DNA of 64,000 nucleotides from Maricaulis sp. (GCF_030149425.1 NZ_JASBRQ010000038.1:1-64000), one strand, 5' to 3'; shown: positions 27,598-37,405, numbered from the stretch's first letter. The notes: generated by a model from the letters alone, not told the origin. A program made the numbers and translations.

Positions 27598-28787
27598 CGC
27601 GTCTCTCCCTGTCCAATATCCGGCTTAAACGGGCTCTCTTCGTCCAGCAAGGCGATATCGCGCTGCACGGCAGGTCGTTCGCGTGCGAGGTAATCGTCCA
27701 CCGCTCCGCGCAACCCCTCATGGGCGATGAAATGGGCCGAGTAGACCGGCATGGGGCGATATCCGCGCGCCAGCTTGTGTTCGCCCTGAGCCCCCGCTTC
27801 AACCCGCTTGAGACCCCGGGCGATCGCCGCATCGACCGCTTGGTGATAGCAGAGCTCGAAATGCAGAAAGGGATGATCGTCGAGCTTGCCCCAATAGCGA
27901 CCATAGAGGGCATCCGAGCCGATGAAATTCAGCGCTGCGGCGATATAACGGCCTTCAGCCTTGGCCATGACCAGAAGGACCTTATCCGCCATGCGTTGAT
28001 GAATAAGGTCAAAGAATTCGCGGTTGAGATAGGGATAGCCCCATTTGCGCGCGCCCGTGTCCTGGTAGCAGGCAAAAAAAACGTCCCAATGTTCCGGTTG
28101 CAGCGCATCGCCTGTCAGCTGCTCGATCACGATACCCGCTTGAGCCTCGCGCCGCTCGCGCCTGAGGTTCTTGCGCTTGCGCGCCGACAGGTCGGACAGG
28201 AAAGCGTCATAGTCGGCGTAATCGCGGTTCGTCCAAATGAACTGCCGGTCAATCCTCTGCAGCAGGCCGAGCGCTCCAAGTTCTTGCCAGGCCGTCTCAG
28301 TCGGGAAATTGAGGTGCCAGGAGGAGACGCCCCATTGCTGCGTGGTCTGGACGGCGCCGGCAACCAGTGCACGGCGTATGCCGGCATCTTCGGCCAGGAC
28401 GCGGCGGCCGGTTACAGGGGTGAACGGCACCGCGGACAAGAGCTTGGGATAATACTGGCCGCCGGCGCGTTCGAGGGCGTCCGCCCAGCCATGGTCAAAG
28501 ACGTATTCGCCCTGGCTGTGGCTTTTGACATAGAGCGGCAGGGCGCCGCGTAGAGCGCCAGCCTCATCCTCCACAACCAGGTGCCGCGGCGACCAGCCGG
28601 TTTCATCGCTGACGCAGCCGCTTTCTTCCAGAGCCTGCAGGAAGTCCCAACTCAGGAATGGGTCGAACTCAACGCCGGGCGGGTTGGCGATCGCGTCCCA
28701 GGCGCTCCGGTTCACCTCGTCCAGCGCGCTAATCGAGCGCAGGGTCAGAGCGGGGTCAGAGGCGGTCTGTGCCGCTTCGTCGTCCAT
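27594..28787 (-). CDS. GNAT-fold acyltransferase, COG3146 (peptidogalycan biosynthesis-like)
   Basis: A 397-residue protein of the COG3146/FemAB-like GNAT group. Diagnostic stretches are NPPGVEFDPFLSWDFLQALEESGC, LSARKRKNLRRERREA, CYQDTGARKWGYPYLNREFF and GAQGEHKLARGYRPMPVYSAHF. Homologues are annotated as predicted N-acyltransferases, but no substrate is proven to my knowledge. It is translationally coupled to the HIT gene and follows the M48 gene after 6 bp, forming a three-gene minus-strand run. Confidence 0.85.
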   Translation of the reverse strand: MDDEAAQTASDPALTLRSISALDEVNRSAWDAIANPPGVEFDPFLSWDFLQALEESGCVSDETGWSPRHLVVEDEAGALRGALPLYVKSHSQGEYVFDHGWADALERAGGQYYPKLLSAVPFTPVTGRRVLAEDAGIRRALVAGAVQTTQQWGVSSWHLNFPTETAWQELGALGLLQRIDRQFIWTNRDYADYDAFLSDLSARKRKNLRRERREAQAGIVIEQLTGDALQPEHWDVFFACYQDTGARKWGYPYLNREFFDLIHQRMADKVLLVMAKAEGRYIAAALNFIGSDALYGRYWGKLDDHPFLHFELCYHQAVDAAIARGLKRVEAGAQGEHKLARGYRPMPVYSAHFIAHEGLRGAVDDYLARERPAVQRDIALLDEESPFKPDIGQGETR

Positions 28788-28793
28788 GGCGGC

Positions 28794-30152
28794 CTAGTTA
28801 CGGCGGCGGCGTTCACGCCGTCTTTCTTCTTCGGTCGGCATCGAAACCGCCAGGATTTCCGAGGCCCGGAACCAGGCAGGCGTGCCATGATCGAGCTGAT
28901 CGCGAGCCCGCATGGCGAACTGGCGTGCCCGCGCTGTATTGCCGAGGGCAAAGGATTGCTCAGCCACAGCAAGACGGGCCAGCCCGGTGTCGCCATTGCG
29001 CTCATGCACGATTGAGAGCTGGTACCAGCCAAACGCGTTGTCCGGCTCGATATCGAGAGCAACCCGCAGGTGGCGCTCGGCCTCTTCGGTCAGACGCGGA
29101 TCTTCGATCGCGATCATGGCAACGGCGAGATTGATCCGTAGCAAGGGCGCGGTCGGCTCGAGCTCAACGGAGCGGGCGTGATAGGTAATCGACTCTTCCG
29201 GATAGCCGCTCTCGAACAGCATCTGGCCATACAGTTCCTGAAAATACGGGTTTTCCGGCTCCTCGGCGATCAGGCTCTCAATCTCTTCACGTGCCTCATC
29301 AAGACGGGCGTCATGATAGTAGGCGACGGCGCGCGCATATCGGGCCGGCAGGGACTGGTCGGTTTCCGGATAGCGGAAGAAGACAAACTCAGGCTCCACC
29401 AAGAAGCCATAAATCTTGGCCTGGATCCGGCGCAAATTGGCGACTTCTTCCGGCGTGTCGGTTACCTCGAAATGCTCGGCGGTTTCAACGCGTTCGCGCA
29501 AGGCAGCGATCCGGTCCGAGGACAGCGGGTGCGAGCGGAAATAGGGAAAGCGCCGCGCATTGCTCATCACTTCCTGGTAGCGGAACTTCTCGAAGAACTC
29601 GACGAGCCCGATGCCGGACTGGCCGCTTTGCTCCAGAAAGGCGAGGGCAGCCTGGTCCGCCGAGGCTTCCTGGGCGCGGCTATAGGTGAGCCAGGACAGG
29701 GCGCCGAACTGCTGGCTTGAGCCAATCAGTGCGCTCGCGGCACCGCCTTCGCCGGCCATGGCAGCGAGCAGGCCCAGCCCCATCGACACATACATCGGTA
29801 CCGCTGCGGCGGCCATGCCATCACCGGACCGCGCCAGGTGGGCGCCGGAAATGTGGGCAGCCTCGTGCGCAATCACGCCCTTGAGCTGGTTCGGCGTATT
29901 GGCTTCAACAATGATGCCGGTATGAAGAAAAATATTCTGACCGCCGGTGACGAAGGCGTTCAGGCTCTGATCCGCGACCAGGTAGAGGCTAACATCGGCC
30001 CGCTCCAATCCGGCTGCGTCGAGCAGGGGATCGGAATATTCGCGCATCATATGCTCGATTTCCGTATCCCGGATCAAAGATTGGCCCAAGGCCGGTACGC
30101 TTGTAACCGCCAGCAGACTTGCTGCCGCGGCGATGGCTTTCAGGATCTTCAT
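28794..30152 (-). CDS. M48 family metalloprotease with TPR repeats (BepA-like)
   Basis: A periplasmic zinc metallopeptidase of 452 residues. A signal peptide (MKILKAIAAAASLLAVTSVPALGQ) is followed by the M48 domain with HEAAH (about residue 98) and the third ligand in SADQAALAFLEQSG, and the C-terminal third (about 285-430) is TPR-like. This architecture matches BepA/YfgC, which assists or degrades outer-membrane proteins during LptD assembly. I start it at 30152, where GGAGGCAGG is a strong ribosome-binding site and the signal peptide begins; a longer frame upstream is unlikely. Confidence 0.92.
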   Translation of the reverse strand: MKILKAIAAAASLLAVTSVPALGQSLIRDTEIEHMMREYSDPLLDAAGLERADVSLYLVADQSLNAFVTGGQNIFLHTGIIVEANTPNQLKGVIAHEAAHISGAHLARSGDGMAAAAVPMYVSMGLGLLAAMAGEGGAASALIGSSQQFGALSWLTYSRAQEASADQAALAFLEQSGQSGIGLVEFFEKFRYQEVMSNARRFPYFRSHPLSSDRIAALRERVETAEHFEVTDTPEEVANLRRIQAKIYGFLVEPEFVFFRYPETDQSLPARYARAVAYYHDARLDEAREEIESLIAEEPENPYFQELYGQMLFESGYPEESITYHARSVELEPTAPLLRINLAVAMIAIEDPRLTEEAERHLRVALDIEPDNAFGWYQLSIVHERNGDTGLARLAVAEQSFALGNTARARQFAMRARDQLDHGTPAWFRASEILAVSMPTEEERRRERRRRN

Positions 30153-30223
30153 CCTGCCTCCACTACTCAGCCCCCGCCTTGGCATGATAGCAGCGGATCC
30201 CCATCGCGCTACTGGTGATGCGA

Positions 30224-30257
30224 ACGGCCGGCTATCACAAGGCGGAGAGCCGGCCGT
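30224..30257 (-). terminator. stem-loop after rne
   Basis: A perfect 10-bp inverted repeat ACGGCCGGCT / AGCCGGCCGT with a 14-nt loop lies 8 bp beyond the rne stop on the minus strand. There is no T-run, so it may be a 3'-end stabiliser rather than a full terminator. Confidence 0.5.
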
Positions 30258-30265
30258 CAGGCGTA

Positions 30266-33010
30266 TCAGTTGCCGAACAGACCCGTCCGGTTCCACCAGC
30301 CGCGCCGTTTCGGCTTGGACGGCTCGTCCGTATCGGCGGATTCAGCCTCGCTGGCCGCCGCCGGTTCGGGCTGCGGCTCAGCTTCGGCAGCCGGTTCCGG
30401 CGCTACCTCAGCGGCTGCTTCGGCCGGAGCTTCAGCCTCAGCATCCTTCCTTTTACGCGAACGCTTCGGCTTGGGCTTTTCCGTCGCGGCCTCAGTGCTT
30501 TCTTCCGCGGCGGTCTCGGCAGCCGGTTCTTCGGCCTTCTTACGACGCGTGCGCTTCTTCGGTTTTTCTTCGGCCTCGGTCGTTTCAGCCGGGGCTTCAG
30601 CCGTTCCAGCTTCAGCCGCCTCGGCCTCTTTCTCTGCCTTGGTCTTGCGCGGTCGGCGGGTACGGCGCTTCGGCTTGTCTTCCGCTTCTGCAGTTTCGGC
30701 CTCGGCCTCTGCCGCAGGCTCGGCCGGCGTCTCGCTCGTCGTATCCGTTTCGGCGACAGTCTCGGCTGCGGCTTCGGCCGTTTCAGCATCCGCAGACGGC
30801 TTGCGGCGGCTGCGCCGCTTGCGCTTGGGCTTCTCCTCAGCCGGGGCCTCTTCCGAGGTCTCTGCCGGAGCGTCATCGCCCTCGGCAGGCGCGGCCTCGT
30901 CGGCTTCAGCTGGCGTACCGGCCTCCGCTTCAGCGTCGTCGCTCACAGCCTCTTCAGCATTGGCGTTTTCGCCCCGGCGGCGGCCTCGGCCACCCCGGCG
31001 TCCGCGACGACGGCGACGGCGGGGTGCACCATCTTCATCGTCATCGCCAGCCGCGTCGGAACGATCGCCGCTGTCTTCGTCTACGCTGCTGTCTTCAGCG
31101 CTGGTTTCGACGCTCGCCTCGGCATTGTCCTCGCCCTTGCCGCGGCGACGACGACGACGACGGCGGCGACGGCCAGAGCCCTCGCGCTCTTCCTCGCCAT
31201 CAGCAGACGGTTCCGGTGTCTCGATTTCATCGACGCTTTCAACCGATAGCGGTGCGATCTGCAATTCCTGGCCGGGCTCGCGGCTCTCCAGCGGCTCGAT
31301 ACGCAGGGCCGGGGCGATCAAATCATCATCCGCCGCTACGATCACACGCATCTGGAAGCGCTGCTCGATATCGAGAACGTGGTCGCGCTTCTCGTTCAGG
31401 AGATAGAGGGCAACGGCTGTCGGTACGGAAATCCGGACGCGTTTGGAGCGACCGCGCGTGCCTTCCTGCTCGAGGCCCCGCAGGGCCACAAGTGCACTCG
31501 ATTCACTGGAGCGAAGATGGCCCGTGCCGCCACAATGCGGGCACTCGGTGGTCGAGCCTTCGATGAGGCTGGTGCGGCGACGCTGGCGGGAAATTTCCAT
31601 CAGGCCGAACTGCGAGATGCGGCCCATTTGCAGCCGCGCCCGGTCGCGCTTGAGGACGTCCTTCATGCGCTTTTCTACGGCGCGGTTGTTCTTGGCCTCG
31701 TCCATGTCGATGAAGTCGATGACCACCAGGCCGGCGAGGTCACGCAGACGCATCTGACGGGCCGCTTCGGCAGCGGCTTCCAGATTGGTCTTCAACGCGG
31801 TGGCTTCGATATTGCGCTCGCGGGTCGCCCGACCCGAGTTGACGTCGATCGAGACCAGGGCTTCTGTCGGATTGATGACCAGATAGCCCCCCGATTTCAG
31901 CGGCGCGATCGGCGAGTAAATGGCTTCAAGCTGGTTCTCGCAGCCATGACGCAGGAAGAGCGGGACCGGCTCCTTGTAATGCTGAACCTTTTTGGCGTGG
32001 CTCGGCATCAACATGCGCATGAAGGCCTTGGCTTCCTTATAGGCGGCTTCGCCCTCGACCAGGACCTCGTCGATCTCCTTGTCATAGAGATCGCGAATAG
32101 CGCGTTTGACCAGATTGCCTTCTTCATAGATCAGCGTCGGCGCCACCGATTGCAGTGTCGCCTCGCGGATATTGCTCCACAGTCGCAGGAGATAATCCGC
32201 ATCGCGGCGGATCTCGGTCTTGGTACGCTTGGCACCGGCGGTGCGGATGATCAGGCCGACGCCCTTGGGCAGGTCGAGCTCGGATACAACCGACTTGAGG
32301 CGCTTGCGGTCTGCCGCGTTGGAAATCTTGCGGGAAATGCCGCCACCGCGCGGTGTGTTCGGCATCAAGACGCAGTATCGACCGGCCAGGGAAAGATAAG
32401 TCGTGAGAGCAGCGCCCTTATTGCCGCGCTCTTCCTTGGCGACCTGGACGAGCAGCACCTGGCGGCGCTTGATGACTTCCTGGATCTTGTACTTGCGATA
32501 GAGCTGACGGCGCATGCGCGCCGCTTTCTGGTCGTCGATATCGTCTTCGACGTCGTCGGCCGCATTATCGATGGCTTCAGCTTCGCCATTGCTGTCAGCA
32601 TCTGCTTCATCGCTATCCGCGTCGGCTTCTACCGGCGCATCTGCGCTGTCGGCGTCTTCGCTGGTTTCCGCTGCGGCATCTGACGCGGGCGCCTCCTCGG
32701 CGTCATCGTCATCTTCGGCTACGGCGCTGGCTTCTTCTTCAGCCAGGGCGACGCGATCCTCATAGGGGATCTGGTAGTAGTCCGGGTGGATTTCGTTGAA
32801 GGCGAGGAAGCCGTGGCGGTTGCCGCCATATTCTACAAAGGCCGCCTGCAGGGACGGTTCGACCCTGGTGACCTTGGCAAGATAGATGTTTCCACGGATC
32901 GGCCGCTTCGCAGCGGCCTCAAAATCAAATTCCTCGACTTTCGAGCCGTCGGCGACGACGACGCGGGTCTCTTCGTGATGACCGGCGTCGATCAACATTT
33001 TCTTCGACAT
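30266..33010 (-). CDS. rne: ribonuclease E
   Basis: Endoribonuclease and RNA degradosome scaffold, 914 residues from the ATG at 33010. The S1 domain (NIYLAKVTRVEPSLQAAFVEYGGNRHGFL) is interrupted by an acidic insertion of about 80 residues (roughly 80-160). Next are the catalytic DNase I-like region (VSIDVNSGRATRERNIEATALKTN, VVIDFIDMDE) and the zinc link CPHCGGTGHL. The last 400 residues are low-complexity, alternating Arg/Lys patches with Glu/Ala stretches, and end RRGWWNRTGLFGN. In Caulobacter a C-terminal GWW motif of RNase E docks PNPase, so the same is expected. It is divergent from the amidase gene across a 533-bp spacer. Confidence 0.95.
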   Translation of the reverse strand: MSKKMLIDAGHHEETRVVVADGSKVEEFDFEAAAKRPIRGNIYLAKVTRVEPSLQAAFVEYGGNRHGFLAFNEIHPDYYQIPYEDRVALAEEEASAVAEDDDDAEEAPASDAAAETSEDADSADAPVEADADSDEADADSNGEAEAIDNAADDVEDDIDDQKAARMRRQLYRKYKIQEVIKRRQVLLVQVAKEERGNKGAALTTYLSLAGRYCVLMPNTPRGGGISRKISNAADRKRLKSVVSELDLPKGVGLIIRTAGAKRTKTEIRRDADYLLRLWSNIREATLQSVAPTLIYEEGNLVKRAIRDLYDKEIDEVLVEGEAAYKEAKAFMRMLMPSHAKKVQHYKEPVPLFLRHGCENQLEAIYSPIAPLKSGGYLVINPTEALVSIDVNSGRATRERNIEATALKTNLEAAAEAARQMRLRDLAGLVVIDFIDMDEAKNNRAVEKRMKDVLKRDRARLQMGRISQFGLMEISRQRRRTSLIEGSTTECPHCGGTGHLRSSESSALVALRGLEQEGTRGRSKRVRISVPTAVALYLLNEKRDHVLDIEQRFQMRVIVAADDDLIAPALRIEPLESREPGQELQIAPLSVESVDEIETPEPSADGEEEREGSGRRRRRRRRRRGKGEDNAEASVETSAEDSSVDEDSGDRSDAAGDDDEDGAPRRRRRRGRRGGRGRRRGENANAEEAVSDDAEAEAGTPAEADEAAPAEGDDAPAETSEEAPAEEKPKRKRRSRRKPSADAETAEAAAETVAETDTTSETPAEPAAEAEAETAEAEDKPKRRTRRPRKTKAEKEAEAAEAGTAEAPAETTEAEEKPKKRTRRKKAEEPAAETAAEESTEAATEKPKPKRSRKRKDAEAEAPAEAAAEVAPEPAAEAEPQPEPAAASEAESADTDEPSKPKRRGWWNRTGLFGN

Positions 33011-33543
33011 TAAATGAGTCTCCAGCGCGCACCCGCACAACGTCATCCAGCGCATACGGGCTGGTGGACGGGCAGAGCGGCGATAGGGTTGTGAGCGGGG
33101 CCGGGCCTGTCATTTTCGACATGTACGCCGTCTTCGACGTGTACATGGTGTCTAATCTGTACATCAGGCGCGCCTCACGCATCGGCGGGTCCAATTTCGA
33201 GGTCCTGGGCGGCGGTCACCGGACGGATCGGCCGGGGGCCTCGAGGTGGGTCGGGGCCGCGGGGCTCTCACGCAAGCTCGCGTTGAGGCCGCGGCGGTGT
33301 TCAGCATTCCAATGCCCGCGAATCGAGCATCGCATCGCGTTCAGGCAGTGCTCGCAGGCGTGGTGCGCGCGAGAAGCAGCTTGAACGACAATAAGATGCA
33401 ACATTCAACTCAGGAAGGAAAGTGCCTGTAGCGGTCGCAATTTGCGGGCTATCGATTGATTTCATCAACCAAACGTCAAGTTCCGTGCGTTAGAGTACAT
33501 CAAAAGCCGTGGAAAGAATCGCGGCGTATGCGATGGTAAGTGG
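33011..33543. promoter_or_regulatory. 533-bp divergent region between rne and amidase
   Basis: This is the longest non-coding stretch in the window. The rne-proximal half probably holds its long 5' untranslated leader, which in other bacteria mediates RNase E autoregulation; the amidase-proximal end (about 33420-33543) is AT-richer and probably carries that gene's promoter. A cluster of TGTAC(A) elements is at 33120-33163. A 106-codon open frame at 33064-33384 on the plus strand looks spurious: Arg/Cys-rich, no Shine-Dalgarno. No tRNA or known ncRNA was recognised. Confidence 0.6.
33120..33164. repeat. CATGTAC/GTACATG repeat cluster
   Basis: CATGTAC (33120) and GTACATG (33141) form a perfect 7-bp inverted repeat with a 14-nt spacer, within near-direct repeats TTCGACATGTAC and TTCGACGTGTAC; a third copy, TGTACAT, is at 33159. 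It lies 110-155 bp upstream of rne on the minus strand. Confidence 0.55.
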
Positions 33544-34746
33544 ATGCGTATTCTGACAGCTGCAGTCTTGGCGATCACTTCGATCCTGGCCGTTTCACCG
33601 GCCCAGGCGGATCAGGAAGTCCGTTCCGTGCGCTTCGGCGGCGATGAAAGCCGGACCCGGGTCGTCGTCGAGACTACCGAACCGGCAGACTTCCGGGCCT
33701 TCACTCTGGACGGTGTGTCCAGCCGCCTAGTGATCGACCTTCCGGCGTCATCCTGGCAGGTCGACGGGCTTGAGATGGGCGAGGGCGTTGGCCGCGGTCT
33801 GGTCGATGATTTCCGCTTCTTCAACAACTCCGAAGCGTCTTCGCGCATTGTATTCGAGCTTGAGCACCCGGCGGTGATTTCCGAGCAATTTGCGCTCGAT
33901 CCTGCTTCCGGCAGCAGCAATTACCGTCTGGTCGTCGATCTTCAGCGGACCAGCCAGGAAGCCTTCCGGGATAATTCCGGCTATCACCGCATCGGCGATA
34001 TGAACAGCCTTATCGCCGAGCGGGTTGAAGCAGTCTACACGCCGCCCGCACGGGAGCGCCGTGTCATCGTGATCGATGCCGGCCATGGCGGTCATGACCC
34101 GGGGGCGATCGGTGTTGGCGGCACGCATGAAAGCACGGTTACGCTTGCCGCGGCCCGCGAATTGCGCCGCCAGCTTGAGGCGACCGGCCGCTACCAGGTT
34201 CTGATGACCCGGGACCGCGATATCTACCCGTCCTGGGAGCAGCGTGTCGGTGTTATGGCTGAAGCCCGCGCCGACCTGTTCCTGTCGCTGCATGCAGATG
34301 CGTCGCGCAATCCCAATGTCCGCGGAGCCTCCGTCTACACGCTCAATGACCGCGCCGAGAACCGGGCCCGCAACCGGGCGCGCCAGGATGCGGCGCATAC
34401 CGATCAGGCGGACGTGAACAATATTCTGGTCGAGCTCGAATTGCGCGAAAAGCGCAACCAGTCCTCGGTTTTCGCTCAGGTGCTTCTGGACCATCTCGAT
34501 GACAGCAGCCCGCTACTGACCAATCCGCATCGCCAGGCCAATTTGTTCGTGCTTCTCGATCCGCGTGTACCGGCCGTTCTTGTCGAGATGGGGTTCATGT
34601 CGAACCGCACGGATGAGCGCAATCTCCTGTCCGAGCGCTTCCGCCGCAACCAGATGTCATCCGTTGTGCGCGGTATTGATGCTTATTTTGCGGGTCGGGG
34701 GGATGACGACGAGCCTGCTGCATCTGCCAGCCTGCGGGCCCGCTGA
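33544..34746 (+). CDS. amiC: N-acetylmuramoyl-L-alanine amidase (AmiC type)
   Basis: An exported zinc amidase of 400 residues that cleaves stem peptides from septal peptidoglycan. It has a signal peptide ending SPAQA (about residue 22), an N-terminal AMIN domain (about 25-140) and a C-terminal Amidase_3 domain with metal ligands in VIDAGHGGHDPGA, the Glu in GTHEST, His in SLHADAS and catalytic Glu in VEMGFMSN. Usual architecture for septal amidases activated by EnvC/LytM proteins. It is followed by PBP1A after 90 bp, so cell-wall hydrolysis and synthesis genes are adjacent. Confidence 0.94.
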   Translation: MRILTAAVLAITSILAVSPAQADQEVRSVRFGGDESRTRVVVETTEPADFRAFTLDGVSSRLVIDLPASSWQVDGLEMGEGVGRGLVDDFRFFNNSEASSRIVFELEHPAVISEQFALDPASGSSNYRLVVDLQRTSQEAFRDNSGYHRIGDMNSLIAERVEAVYTPPARERRVIVIDAGHGGHDPGAIGVGGTHESTVTLAAARELRRQLEATGRYQVLMTRDRDIYPSWEQRVGVMAEARADLFLSLHADASRNPNVRGASVYTLNDRAENRARNRARQDAAHTDQADVNNILVELELREKRNQSSVFAQVLLDHLDDSSPLLTNPHRQANLFVLLDPRVPAVLVEMGFMSNRTDERNLLSERFRRNQMSSVVRGIDAYFAGRGDDDEPAASASLRAR

Positions 34747-34836
34747 AACGCTTTCCACAGTCACGCCTTATCGTCATAATGTCGCCGGGTTGCCGCTTAC
34801 AACACTGCGGCATGGGGAAGTAGGCCAGAGAGTGCG

Positions 34837-37338
34837 ATGAAGATTTTCACGCTTCGCAATGTTATGCGCGCTGCGCTTTGGGGCGGTGCCGCCGCAGCAG
34901 TGCTTGCCGTTGCCGGTTTTGTCACGGCAGCTGTCTATGTGGTGCGTGTCACCTCGGATCTGCCGGATTATCAACAGCTGGCAGAATACGAGCCGCCGAT
35001 CATGAGCCGGGTTCATGCCGGTGATGGTCGACTGATTGCCGAATATGCCCGGGAACACCGGGTCTTCATGCCGATCGAGAACATTCCGCAAAGCCTGGTT
35101 CATGCTTTTGTCTCCGCAGAGGACAAGAATTTTTACGAGCACGGCGGGCTGGATTTCCGCGGTATTGTTCGCGCTGCCTTTGCCAATGTCGGCCACGTGC
35201 TTCGTGACGAGCGCCTCGAAGGCGCATCCACGATCACCCAGCAGGTTGCCAAGAATTTCCTGCTGTCCTCGGCCCAGCGGCTGGAGCGCAAGGTGCAGGA
35301 AATGGTCCTGGCGCGGCGTATCGAGCGGGCCTTCACCAAGGACCAGATACTCGAGCTTTACCTCAACGAGATCTATTTCGGTCAGCGGGCCTATGGGGCC
35401 GCAGCAGCCGCCCTGAACTATTTCGACAAATCGCTCGATGAGCTCACCTTGTCGGAAAGCGCGCTCCTGGCTGCCGTCGTCAACGGCCCGGCCCGTTTCC
35501 ATCCCATCCGCCACCCGGAACGCACGATCGACCGTCGCAATTGGGTGCTCTCTCGCATGGCGGCCAATGGTTATATTTCTGAGGAGCAGGCGCGCGAGGC
35601 GGCACAGGATCCATTGCAGATCGCAGAGCGTCTGTCCGGCGATGACTATCTTGCGGCGGAGTATTTCGTAGAGAATGTGCGTCGCCAGGTCTTCTCCATG
35701 TATGGCGAGGACGAGCTTTATGATGGCGGTCTGTCGATCCGCACCACGCTGGATACCCGCATGCAGATGGCTGCTCGCCGGGCGCTGCGCGATGGTCTGG
35801 AGACCTATGACCGCCGCCATGGCTATCGCGGTGTCCTGGGCACGATCGAGTTGGGCGAGGGCTGGGAAGAGCGCTTCGAGGAAGTGACCATTCCGCGCGA
35901 TCTCGATGACGGGTGGATGCCGGCGCTGGTCGTGGACGTCAGCGATGCGGCCGCTTCAATCCGCTTCGAGGACGGCAGCGAAGGCACGATCCCGATGGCC
36001 GAGCTGAGCTGGGCAAGGCAGAACCTGCCCGATGGCGAGCTGGGCCCGGTGGTTCGTACCGCTGGTGAGGTTCTGTCTGCTGGTGATGTCGTGCTTGCGG
36101 GCTATCCCACCGCTGAGGTGCAGGAGCCCGATACATATTCCTTGCGCCAGGTGCCTGCGATCAATGGCGGCATCATGGCCATGGATCCGCATACCGGCCG
36201 TGTCCTGGCAATGATGGGCGGTTATTCCTTCCAGCACAGCCAGTTCAATCGCGCGACCCAGGCCCGGCGTCAGCCCGGCTCCTCCTTCAAACCCTTTGCC
36301 TATGCAGCGGCGCTGGATAATGGCTACACGCCGGCCAGCTTGATCCTGGATGCGCCTTTCGTAGCGTCGGGCGGTGCGGACGAGCGTTTTTACATGCCGT
36401 CCAACTATTCCGAACGCTATTACGGCATGTCGACCATGCGCCTGGGCCTGGAGCTCTCGCGCAATGTCATGACGGTCCGCCTGGCCCAGGAAATGGGTAT
36501 GCGCCCGATCTCCGATTACGGCGTCCGTTTTGGTATTTATGACGAACTCGACCCGGTTCTGGCGATGTCGCTCGGCGCCGGTGAAACCACGCTCTACCGG
36601 TTGATTTCCGCCTACGCCGCGCTGGTCAATGGCGGCCGCCGTGTCGAGCCGACCATTCTCGACCGGGTCCAGGACCGCACCGGGGCCACTATTTTCGCCC
36701 ATGAACAGCGTGAGTGCGAGACTTGTGATGTTGAGGAGTGGCAGGCTGAGCTGCTTGAGCCCTTCTTCCCCGAAACGCGCGAGGAAGTGGTAGACCCGGT
36801 GACGGCCTATCAGGTTGTGCACATGCTCGAAGGTGCCGTTCAGCGCGGCACGGGTACGGCTCTGCGCTCGCTCGGGCGGCCGCTCGGCGGCAAGACCGGT
36901 ACGACCAATGACTTCCGTGATGCCTGGTTTGTCGGTTTCGGCCCGGACCTGATTGTCGGTGTCTATGTCGGCTTTGATACCCCCTATCAGCTGGGCAGCG
37001 GCGAGGCCGGTGGTCGTGTTGCAGCGCCGATTGTGCGGGACTTCTTTGAAGACGTGATCGGTGATTATCCGGTAGCGCCGTTCCGCGTGCCGGAAGGCGT
37101 GCGCCTGGTGCCGATCAATCGCCTGACGGGTGAGCCGGGTGTGCTGGGCCAGTCCGGCGTGATCCTGGAGGCTTTCCGCCCGGGCACTGAACCCTCGCGT
37201 CAATCCCCGGAGGAGGAGAGCGGGCTGAGCTTTGCGCGTTCTTCCGTCAGCGATGACCCCTTGTCCTTGCTGCTGCAGGAAGAAGAGGGTGATGATGAGG
37301 ATTCGGAAGAGGAAGAGGGAATTGGCGGGCTGTATTGA
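34837..37338 (+). CDS. mrcA: penicillin-binding protein 1A
   Basis: A bifunctional class A PBP of 833 residues that polymerises and crosslinks peptidoglycan. A membrane anchor spans about residues 10-32. The GT51 transglycosylase has SAEDKNFYEHGGLDFRGI and GASTITQQVAKNF; an OB-like insert (about 320-415) and the transpeptidase follow with the catalytic SSFK (in RQPGSSFKPFAY), SRN (LELSRNVMTV) and KTGTTNDFRDAWF. The C-terminus is an acidic low-complexity tail (about 25 Glu/Asp-rich residues). Length is typical for PBP1A of this class. Confidence 0.95.
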   Translation: MKIFTLRNVMRAALWGGAAAAVLAVAGFVTAAVYVVRVTSDLPDYQQLAEYEPPIMSRVHAGDGRLIAEYAREHRVFMPIENIPQSLVHAFVSAEDKNFYEHGGLDFRGIVRAAFANVGHVLRDERLEGASTITQQVAKNFLLSSAQRLERKVQEMVLARRIERAFTKDQILELYLNEIYFGQRAYGAAAAALNYFDKSLDELTLSESALLAAVVNGPARFHPIRHPERTIDRRNWVLSRMAANGYISEEQAREAAQDPLQIAERLSGDDYLAAEYFVENVRRQVFSMYGEDELYDGGLSIRTTLDTRMQMAARRALRDGLETYDRRHGYRGVLGTIELGEGWEERFEEVTIPRDLDDGWMPALVVDVSDAAASIRFEDGSEGTIPMAELSWARQNLPDGELGPVVRTAGEVLSAGDVVLAGYPTAEVQEPDTYSLRQVPAINGGIMAMDPHTGRVLAMMGGYSFQHSQFNRATQARRQPGSSFKPFAYAAALDNGYTPASLILDAPFVASGGADERFYMPSNYSERYYGMSTMRLGLELSRNVMTVRLAQEMGMRPISDYGVRFGIYDELDPVLAMSLGAGETTLYRLISAYAALVNGGRRVEPTILDRVQDRTGATIFAHEQRECETCDVEEWQAELLEPFFPETREEVVDPVTAYQVVHMLEGAVQRGTGTALRSLGRPLGGKTGTTNDFRDAWFVGFGPDLIVGVYVGFDTPYQLGSGEAGGRVAAPIVRDFFEDVIGDYPVAPFRVPEGVRLVPINRLTGEPGVLGQSGVILEAFRPGTEPSRQSPEEESGLSFARSSVSDDPLSLLLQEEEGDDEDSEEEEGIGGLY

Positions 37339-37405
37339 CCGGCTTGTCTGCCCGCCCGGCTCTGATTACCTCTGAAACCTCCTGATTGCTGAACCGGATT
37401 CGCCC

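Noticed and set aside
30133-31566. Plus-strand low-complexity open frames opposite rne
   Set aside because: Ser/Ala/Arg repeats arise from reading the Glu/Ala/Arg-rich tail of RNase E backwards; no independent evidence.
33064-33384. 106-codon frame in the rne-amidase spacer
   Set aside because: No Shine-Dalgarno, Arg/Cys-rich and unlike any family; more likely part of the rne leader and promoter region.
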